Translations under genes and position numbers: made by a program
Shown: positions 1 to 5,029 of the stretch, in pieces
Layout of the letters: the number at the start of each line of letters is the position of its first letter
Position numbering within the stretch: position 1 is the first letter of the stretch
The notes under the pieces: generated by a model
Databases searched by the model: none
What the model saw: only the letters and a program-made list of their open reading frames with translations
What the model was told of the DNA's origin: nothing
Source: Clostridia bacterium
Lineage (GTDB): Bacteria; Bacillota; Clostridia; SK-Y3; JACMMQ01
Direction: 5' to 3'
Length of the DNA: 7,674 nucleotides
NCBI GenBank assembly: GCA_014378955.1
Contig: JACMMQ010000153.1
Span: 1-7,674 of the forward strand

Positions 1-457
1 CACTTGTTGGTACTTCAATACTCGGCTTATTGATGTTCACTATAAAATATTGATTGTTCCATGTAACAGTTGCGCCTAAATTTTCCGCAATAAAACGCAC
101 TGGTACAAACGTTCTGTCATTAATTAATTGTATCCCGTGCGTCAGCTTCATGTATTGCCCATTGACAAGTGCATAATGTTTGCCAATCGGCAAGACAATC
201 TCGGTACCATTGTCCTTAACAATTGCAGCTCGATTGTTTGCATCCCAGCTTACCTCATCTGCGCCAAGCGCCTCACTCACAAAACGTATTGGCACGTAGG
301 TTGTGTCTGTAGATAGAAAAGGTCTAGTGTCTGATTTGATATAGTGACCATTCACCATAATGTCTATCAGCATTTTTGAGGTTGTATTGGTTGCAGCATG
401 TACGGGTATCGCCATCAAACTTATAAGCAATAAGAAAGCTAGAATTTTTATTTTCAT
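1..457 (-). CDS. Secreted copper amine oxidase N-terminal (stalk) domain protein, 3' end outside window
   Basis: An ATG at 457-455 opens a frame that stays open to the left edge, giving 152 visible residues. Residues 1-21 look like a Sec signal peptide: Lys at 2 and 4, a hydrophobic core (ILAFLLLISLMAIPV), and a VHA cleavage motif before A22. The mature part carries the two-unit repeat of the copper_amine_oxidN1 domain. Unit one is about residues 47-80 (FLSTDTTYVPIRFVSEALGA, then VSWD). Unit two is about 112-142 (LINDRTFVPVRFIAENLGA, then VTWNN). In Clostridia and Bacilli this module is a non-catalytic extracellular or cell-wall stalk, often joined to hydrolases, peptidases or adhesins. No amine oxidase activity should be assumed. 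What follows the domain lies outside the window, so the role is unknown. The start is fixed by a strong AGGAGGAG site just upstream. No neighbour suggests a pathway, and the gene has its own promoter. Confidence 0.9.
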   Translation of the reverse strand, partial: MKIKILAFLLLISLMAIPVHAATNTTSKMLIDIMVNGHYIKSDTRPFLSTDTTYVPIRFVSEALGADEVSWDANNRAAIVKDNGTEIVLPIGKHYALVNGQYMKLTHGIQLINDRTFVPVRFIAENLGATVTWNNQYFIVNINKPSIEVPTS

Positions 458-462
458 CTGAA

Positions 463-472
463 TTCTCCTCCT
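463..472 (-). promoter_or_regulatory. Ribosome binding site of the stalk-domain protein
   Basis: On the minus strand AGGAGGAGAA lies five bases before the ATG at 457. It is a near-perfect Shine-Dalgarno sequence and fixes the start. Confidence 0.85.
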
Positions 473-491
473 GTTCTTGCCACATTAACCT

Positions 492-519
492 ATTATACAG
501 GAGTAATCAATTTATTCAA
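492..519 (-). promoter_or_regulatory. Sigma-A type promoter of the stalk-domain protein gene
   Basis: Minus strand: -10 TATAAT (492-497) is a perfect match to consensus, with -35 TTGAAT (514-519, four of six) at a 16-bp spacing. The expected start is near 485, giving a leader of about 28 bases before the ATG. No operator is obvious. Confidence 0.65.
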
Positions 520-572
520 TGCACAATTTTTAACATTCAAGGTAAAAACTGTAACATTTACCTTAGAACAAA

Positions 573-866
573 GTGGGCGCTGCCCACACCCGCCCCTTTT
601 TTGAAAAAAAGGGGGCAAAAAACTTTAATTGGGGGTTTTTAAAATAAAGTTTTAATCAATTTTTTTCAAAAAATTGCGGGTTTCAAATGACCACGCCACC
701 TTCGTGGCTATGAATGCAAAAAACGCATTCATTTGGTCGAATAGATGAAATATTGCTACGCAATATATGGGCAGCGCCCTTGGTGTTGTCCGCAGACAAC
801 GAAATCCAAACACTCAAAGAGTATTTTTCTTTGTTACTTTCTTTTTACGATAGAAAAAGAAAGTAA
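573..866. repeat. Mosaic of consecutive short hairpins (intergenic palindrome array)
   Basis: This part of a 457-bp gene-free gap is built almost wholly of inverted repeats. The arms, read directly, are: 573-578/582-587; 593-602/605-614 (C4T6 against A6G4); 619-627/645-653; 657-665/668-676; a three-way unit with outer stem 689-693/734-738 holding 695-699/704-708 and 710-717/725-732; 750-756/760-766; 769-772/776-779; 785-790/795-800; 812-815/819-822; and 834-846/854-866 (13 bp, perfect). GGGCGCTGCCC at 575-585 recurs inverted at 769-779 and brackets the first two thirds. No open frame with a credible RBS or family signature is present. The form suggests a composite of repetitive palindromic units or a non-autonomous mobile repeat rather than a gene. 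A structured RNA is also possible. Similar palindromes are, as I recall, common between genes in some Clostridia, but I cannot search for copies here. Confidence 0.7.
834..866. repeat. Perfect 13-bp inverted repeat (TTACTTTCTTTTT)
   Basis: TTACTTTCTTTTT (834-846) and its exact complement (854-866) flank a 7-base loop. It lies about 50 bases beyond the stop of the small SOS-operon gene and could stall or protect the 3' end of that transcript. No U tract follows on either strand, so a standard intrinsic terminator is not supported. It may equally be the last unit of the hairpin array. Confidence 0.7.
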
Positions 867-914
867 GGTTTTCATCAGCGCAAAAAGCACATTCATTTTG
901 TCGTTTGCATGCCT

Positions 915-1148
915 TTATTTCCCTTCCATAAACCATCGGTTGTCCTCTAAAAACAAAAAGGTTTCCTTGCCGCATACACGGCAGGTATAGCGCACACCGC
1001 AACCGCCAGCCTTTAAGCTTGCGGCATTGCGGCAATCCAATATTTTATCCACCTCATATCGCTCGCCATCCTCCCAAACAAAGGAGATGGGAACCAATAT
1101 GCCCTCCTTTGAAAAAACAGCCGTTACATCTACAAATACCTTTCTCAA
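915..1148 (-). CDS. Conserved small protein of unknown function, second gene of the dinB operon
   Basis: A 77-residue protein begins at TTG (1148-1146). An AAGGAGGT site seven bases upstream fixes this start. The frame opens further upstream at a GTG (1178), but using that would place the RBS inside the coding region. The sequence runs RKVFVDVTAVF, a short turn, then SFVWEDGERYEVDKILD and a glycine- and cysteine-bearing segment (ASLKAGGCGVRYTCRVCGKE), ending FLFLEDNRWFMEGK. It looks like a compact beta-rich fold. Cys39, Cys50, Cys56 and Cys59 include one CxxC and could bind zinc, but this is inference. There is no signal peptide or membrane segment, so it is probably cytosolic. It starts 36 bases after the dinB stop with no terminator or promoter visible between, so it should be co-transcribed and LexA-controlled. 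I recall similar proteins beside Y-family polymerases in Clostridia but know of no tested function. Confidence 0.82.
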   Translation of the reverse strand: MRKVFVDVTAVFSKEGILVPISFVWEDGERYEVDKILDCRNAASLKAGGCGVRYTCRVCGKETFLFLEDNRWFMEGK

Positions 1149-1155
1149 TATCGCT

Positions 1156-1163
1156 ACCTCCTT
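1156..1163 (-). promoter_or_regulatory. Ribosome binding site that sets the TTG start of the small dinB-operon gene
   Basis: Minus strand AAGGAGGT, seven bases before TTG at 1148. It rules out the longer GTG start at 1178 and the intermediate codons. Confidence 0.85.
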
Positions 1164-1184
1164 ACTAGTATATAGCACTGTCCA

Positions 1185-2426
1185 TCACCTAAAAAACGAC
1201 ACTGGATACACCACATGCTCATCTATCGGATTTGCCTTTAAAATAGGCTTCGCAAGGTGTAATGCACGCTGTATCGCATAATGCCCATAGCGACCACGCA
1301 CCGCATCCATCGTATGCTCTAGCACCTGTCGCCGTGCCCTCTGTGCTTCCTCTTGCAAGAAGCATAGCTGCCCATGGTCTGTTTCCGCCATGAGGTCAGT
1401 CACACGCACGCCTAGTGCACGTACATCGTTGTGCCATGCCCATTGCCCCTTGAATATTTCAAGTGCCTTGCTTGCAATGTCGCTTGCTAGGCTGGTAGGA
1501 CAGGTCAGCTTGCCCTGTCGTTCAATCAAGCATAAATCGGTACCACGTATGGTGATTTGCACCGTTTTCCCCACAAGCGTTGCGTGCCGCAAGCGCTCCG
1601 CCACACTTTCTGCCAGCACATAAAATACAATTTTGACATCCTCTATATTTTTTAAATCACAAGCGGTGGTCATGCTATTGCCAATGCTTTTGACATGCAC
1701 CTCGTGGTTGAGCGTCAAAACAGGGCTTACGTCCTCGCCATTAGCAAAGGTCCAAAGCGTTTCGCCCCATTTGCCCAAAAGTCCGCGTAGCACATGCTTT
1801 TCGGCACAGGCGAGCTGTCCGATGGTGTGCAAACCTATTTTGCGAAGCTTTTGCCCAGTGGAGCGACCCACATATAACAAATCCGTCGCAGGCAATGTCC
1901 ATACCTTTTGTTTGTAGTTCTCTGGGGTAATAACGGTTACCGCATTGGGCTTTTTCATGTCGCTACCTAGCTTTGCAAATATCTTGTTGTCCGCCACGCC
2001 CACAGAGGCGGTGATGCCAAGCTCCTGCTGAATGGTGTCCTTGATGGTGTACGCAAGCTTTTCGCCACTGCCAAAAAGCCTCGTGCTATCGGTCACATCC
2101 AGCCAGCATTCATCCACACCAAAAGCCTCCACACGCCCCGTGTAACGCAAATAAATCTCACGTGCGGCTTTGGAAAACTTCATATATTTGCCCATGCTCG
2201 GTTCAATGGCAACCAAGCTAGGGCATTTTTGCTTTGCTTGCCACAAAGGCTCACCCGTCTGAATTTTGTATTTTTTAGCCACCTCATTTTTCGCCAAGAT
2301 AATACCGTGTCGCTTTTCAATGTTGCCACACACCACCACAGGTAATGCCCGTATTTCAGGGCGGTACAAGCATTCCACCGAAGCATAAAAGCTATTTAAA
2401 TCACAATGCAAAATAATCCGCTGCAC
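1185..2426 (-). CDS. dinB: DNA polymerase IV (Y-family translesion polymerase)
   Basis: This 413-residue protein has the normal DinB length. It copies past damaged template bases with low fidelity, in the cytosol on the beta clamp. The palm/fingers start with HCDLNSFYASVE (7-18): D9 is a metal ligand and Y14 occupies the steric-gate position that excludes ribonucleotides. The second catalytic pair is D105-E106 in GVDECWLD (103-110). SVGVADNKIFAKLGSDMKKP (141-160) is the usual conserved core. A helix-hairpin-helix thumb lies at about 180-215 and the little-finger domain at about 240-350. GQLCFL (352-357) sits where Firmicutes DinB carries its clamp-binding QLSLF motif. All catalytic residues are present, so it should be active. 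The start is GTG at 2426 after a GAGGTGA site (2433-2439). It is first in an operon with the 77-residue protein and is controlled by a LexA box on its promoter. Confidence 0.96.
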   Translation of the reverse strand: MQRIILHCDLNSFYASVECLYRPEIRALPVVVCGNIEKRHGIILAKNEVAKKYKIQTGEPLWQAKQKCPSLVAIEPSMGKYMKFSKAAREIYLRYTGRVEAFGVDECWLDVTDSTRLFGSGEKLAYTIKDTIQQELGITASVGVADNKIFAKLGSDMKKPNAVTVITPENYKQKVWTLPATDLLYVGRSTGQKLRKIGLHTIGQLACAEKHVLRGLLGKWGETLWTFANGEDVSPVLTLNHEVHVKSIGNSMTTACDLKNIEDVKIVFYVLAESVAERLRHATLVGKTVQITIRGTDLCLIERQGKLTCPTSLASDIASKALEIFKGQWAWHNDVRALGVRVTDLMAETDHGQLCFLQEEAQRARRQVLEHTMDAVRGRYGHYAIQRALHLAKPILKANPIDEHVVYPVSFFR

Positions 2427-2450
2427 CCTGCCTCACCTCAATTAGCGTCA

Positions 2451-2474
2451 TAATTAGAACGTTTGTTCTAATTA
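2451..2474 (-). promoter_or_regulatory. LexA (SOS) operator of dinB
   Basis: A perfect palindrome: arms TAATTAGAAC (2451-2460) and GTTCTAATTA (2465-2474) with a 4-base spacer. Read on the minus strand the core is GAAC-AAAC-GTTC, an exact match to the Gram-positive LexA/DinR core GAAC-RNRY-GTTC. It overlaps the -10 box and the expected transcription start, so bound LexA should block the promoter until RecA triggers its cleavage after DNA damage. Confidence 0.92.
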
Positions 2475-2499
2475 TAGCACAAAAAAATCCCCATGTAAA
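2471..2499 (-). promoter_or_regulatory. dinB promoter with extended -10
   Basis: Minus strand: -35 TTTACA (2494-2499, five of six), a 17-bp spacer, and -10 TATAAT (2471-2476) preceded by TGC, giving an extended -10. Transcription should start near 2464, inside the LexA palindrome, with a leader of about 38 bases to the GTG. This is strong when unrepressed, as expected of an SOS gene. Confidence 0.85.
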
Positions 2500-2510
2500 C
2501 TGGGAATTTT
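2481..2510 (-). terminator. Terminator-like hairpin whose loop holds the dinB -35 box
   Basis: Arms 2484-2493 and 2501-2510 pair over ten positions with one G-U wobble. The 7-base loop (2494-2500) contains the -35 TTTACA. On the minus strand a run of T follows (2487-2481), the shape of an intrinsic terminator. It could stop antisense transcription arriving from the YfhO-like gene before it enters dinB. The stem is AT-rich, so it may be weak or fortuitous. Confidence 0.4.
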
Positions 2511-2557
2511 TATATACTTGCAATACAATCTTAAACAAACAATTAAAAAGATTAATA

Positions 2558-2586
2558 TTGCATTTATAGTAAAAATTTGGTACAAT
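2558..2586 (+). promoter_or_regulatory. Promoter of the YfhO-like gene, extended -10
   Basis: Plus strand: -35 TTGCAT (2558-2563, weak), a 17-bp spacer, and -10 TACAAT (2581-2586) preceded by TGG, an extended -10. The expected start is near 2593, giving a leader of about 144 bases before the TTG start. It diverges from the dinB promoter with about 60 bp between the -35 boxes. Confidence 0.55.
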
Positions 2587-2653
2587 TGCAAGAAGCGTGA
2601 CATTTTCACTAAATGGCTATGTTGAAGCTTTAGACTAATCCCATTTAAAAGGA

Positions 2654-2667
2654 TGTAAACGTTTTCA
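2654..2667 (+). promoter_or_regulatory. CcpA catabolite-responsive element (cre) in the leader of the YfhO-like gene
   Basis: TGTAAACGTTTTCA matches the cre consensus TGWAANCGNTNWCA at every position. It lies about 60 bases downstream of the predicted start and 70 bases before the coding region, a position where CcpA acts as a roadblock to transcription. The prediction is repression when a preferred sugar is present. Confidence 0.65.
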
Positions 2668-2736
2668 ATGTTGTTTATGCGACCCGTTGCATCATAACGA
2701 TAAGCAACCAGACAAATACAGAAGGGTGGATTTTTT

Positions 2737-4920
2737 TTGAAATTAATTTTACAATGGTTTAATGTTGTACGCTCCAAAACATGCCTCTATCGCGTAGGGC
2801 TTATTGCACTATTTATCCTGTTTTTTGTTGTATTGGAGAATCGATATCCGTACTTTTTTCTACAGGACGACATCCGTGATTTAGGGCTTCCTAATTATGC
2901 ATTCGCCTTTAAGTCTCTACTCAACGGAGAGTTTGCGATGTATAACTTCCATCAGTTTATGGGCTATCCCATTATGGCAACTGGACTTTCGGGAGCGCAA
3001 TATCCGCTCACCTATATTGCTAGTATTTTAAGTCAACTATCATTTGGCAATCTCTATGCGGTTATAGATGAAATGATGTTCATACATGTAATCATTTCGG
3101 GCTTAGGCGTTTTTTCACTTTTGCGTTTAATGAAACTAGATAAGGGATTTGCTTTTTTAGGAGCGTTGACCTTTCCAATAACTAGCTATATGATTTATGT
3201 ATCTAATTCATGGTTGGTGGTAGCTTTTGCTGGCGCCTATACACCATGGATGCTATATTTTTCATTAAAGAGCTATCGAAACGCCTCAACAGCCAATTTC
3301 ATGGGGGGGCTGTTGATACGGCTATTACTTGTGTATGCAGGATATATGCAATATTTTGTATGTGCAGTCATATTTGAGTTTGTTTTTATTGCAACGGTTG
3401 CGGTGTCTGATTATTTGAAGCATAAGGACAAAAAGAAGATAGGACATAGCGTGCTTTTCTATGTTAGTAATTATATCTGCGTGTTATTTTTGTCCTTACC
3501 ATTTTTATTGCCCGCATGGGATCATATGCAGCACTCGTCTGATAGGCAGGCCGCATTAAGCTTTTCAATATACAGCGCTATGAGTTATGCCCTAAATGAC
3601 CTTATGACAAGTCTATTCTATCCATTTACCAAGCCCAATATGGCAATTCCTACATTTGCAATAAGGTACATGCCCTATTTATCCTTTTTGGGCTATATAC
3701 CGATTTTAACTATTTTATGTGCACCCATTATCTACTTTTTTACGAGAGAAAAGAAAAAATCGAAATCATCTAACAAAAAGCAAGCACTGACACAAAAAGA
3801 GATGAGAAAGCTGAAAATAGCGAAGCATGACAGTTCAAAAGAGAAGGATGTGGATTACGGGATTTACATAAAGGCATTTATTATCCTAGTGGTGATAAGC
3901 TTCTTTTGGATAGTAAAGGACAGTTTATTCATATCATTTGTATATATGCTGCCCATTTTAAACAGATTTCGATGGCCGATGAAACTTACTATTTACTTTA
4001 ATCTTTTTGTTGTAATATTGTCCGCTATACTGCTCTTTACCACGATAAATCGTTTTAAGCATATTCGCATTAATAAAAATTTGATTGCAATTATCTTAGC
4101 CCTTATAAACTTTACAACCTTGACCACTTTTTACGTATCAAATGCGCATTATACATTTGCCTATCATAATGACCCACAGCCTTTTAAGGGGGAAGTAAAT
4201 GCAGAAATGCTCAAGTCAGGGCGGCTTGCAAATGTCGGCTTTCACGATTGGACGTACGGCACCATGCTCACATTAGGGCATAACTACGCCACGTTGTTTG
4301 GTTTACAAAGCATTGCAGGCTATAACCCAATTCAATTGGAAAGCAATGCAAGAGCTGGTTATGGCAAAAATAATGAGAGCTTTTTTGCTGCTGATAAAAA
4401 CCTGCCTATTCAAAGCTTCAGAGAGGATGGTGTATGTTGGTATATCGTAGCAAAGGAAAAGGAAAAAGTATTCGTGGATTTGTTTAAAGGGTATAATATG
4501 GAGCAAAAAGCATCGGATAAACATAGGGTAATTTTTTATGATAAGGGTGCTATGCCTTTGGTATATAGTAGCAAGACAGACGTGAATATCGCATCTCATA
4601 CAACTGCAAATACCATCGTAACCAACGTAAAAAGCGATAAAGATTGCGATATTACTTTAAATTATTTATATAATACATATTTTGTTGCGTACATTGACGG
4701 AAAGATAACAAATATTGAAATTACCAATAAAAACAAAATGCATTTTAACATGCCTGCAGGTACGCACACTTTGGTTGTAAAATATAAAAATCCGTATTTT
4801 GAAAATGGACTGCTTATAGCAGGGAGCTTTATTGCTTTGATGCTTATGGTACTCGTGGCACGAACGTTTCAGAAAAGAAAAATAGCCGAACAATCAGAAA
4901 ACTTGGTGAGTGAAAAATAG
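2737..4920 (+). CDS. YfhO-like polytopic membrane protein (putative GT-C type glycosyltransferase)
   Basis: A 727-residue integral membrane protein with about 11-13 hydrophobic segments: near 17-34, 113-131, 138-175, 190-225, 238-260, 310-336, 377-410, 418-436, 449-466 and a final one at 690-708. After the first segment comes an outside loop with an acidic motif, DDIRD (44-48), as in GT-C glycosyltransferases that use lipid-linked sugars. NRFRWPMK (409-416) resembles a conserved YfhO stretch. A basic cytosolic loop spans about 337-372. Residues 470-689 form a large outer domain ending in a beta module (YFVAYIDGK, then MPAGTHTLVVKYKNPYFENG) typical of the YfhO family. B. subtilis YfhO takes part in glycosylating lipoteichoic acid; the substrate here is unknown. 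The TTG start follows GAAGGGTGGA (2721-2730) at seven bases. It is transcribed alone, divergent from dinB, behind a cre site. It is a distant family member, so the molecular role is inferred. Confidence 0.8.
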   Translation: MKLILQWFNVVRSKTCLYRVGLIALFILFFVVLENRYPYFFLQDDIRDLGLPNYAFAFKSLLNGEFAMYNFHQFMGYPIMATGLSGAQYPLTYIASILSQLSFGNLYAVIDEMMFIHVIISGLGVFSLLRLMKLDKGFAFLGALTFPITSYMIYVSNSWLVVAFAGAYTPWMLYFSLKSYRNASTANFMGGLLIRLLLVYAGYMQYFVCAVIFEFVFIATVAVSDYLKHKDKKKIGHSVLFYVSNYICVLFLSLPFLLPAWDHMQHSSDRQAALSFSIYSAMSYALNDLMTSLFYPFTKPNMAIPTFAIRYMPYLSFLGYIPILTILCAPIIYFFTREKKKSKSSNKKQALTQKEMRKLKIAKHDSSKEKDVDYGIYIKAFIILVVISFFWIVKDSLFISFVYMLPILNRFRWPMKLTIYFNLFVVILSAILLFTTINRFKHIRINKNLIAIILALINFTTLTTFYVSNAHYTFAYHNDPQPFKGEVNAEMLKSGRLANVGFHDWTYGTMLTLGHNYATLFGLQSIAGYNPIQLESNARAGYGKNNESFFAADKNLPIQSFREDGVCWYIVAKEKEKVFVDLFKGYNMEQKASDKHRVIFYDKGAMPLVYSSKTDVNIASHTTANTIVTNVKSDKDCDITLNYLYNTYFVAYIDGKITNIEITNKNKMHFNMPAGTHTLVVKYKNPYFENGLLIAGSFIALMLMVLVARTFQKRKIAEQSENLVSEK

Positions 4921-4977
4921 GAGCAAGGTTGGCTATGCAAAACATAAAGCTGTATATGATTTTAATCAAAATTAGTA

Positions 4978-5014
4978 TAATTAAAGCGGTGCCAAATTGG
5001 CACCGCTTTAATTA
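4978..5014. terminator. Bidirectional terminator between convergent genes
   Basis: A perfect palindrome with 18-base arms (4978-4995 and 4997-5014) around one central A. The GC-rich core is GCGGTGCC with its complement; the outer part (TAATTAAA and its complement) supplies short U-rich tracts on both strands. It lies 57 bases after the stop of the YfhO-like gene and 15 bases beyond the stop of the convergent permease gene, so it should end both transcripts. Confidence 0.85.
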
Positions 5015-5029
5015 ACCTTATGACTTATA

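Noticed and set aside
745..990. Open frame on the plus strand of 81 codons
   Set aside because: It crosses the hairpin array and the antisense side of the small dinB-operon gene, has no RBS, and shows no family signature.
1149..1178. Longer GTG start for the small dinB-operon protein
   Set aside because: The AAGGAGGT site (1156-1163) would fall inside the coding region, while the TTG at 1148 has ideal spacing to it.
1390..1917. Plus-strand open frames opposite dinB
   Set aside because: The minus-strand frame encodes all DinB motifs; the antisense frames are a by-product of its codon use.
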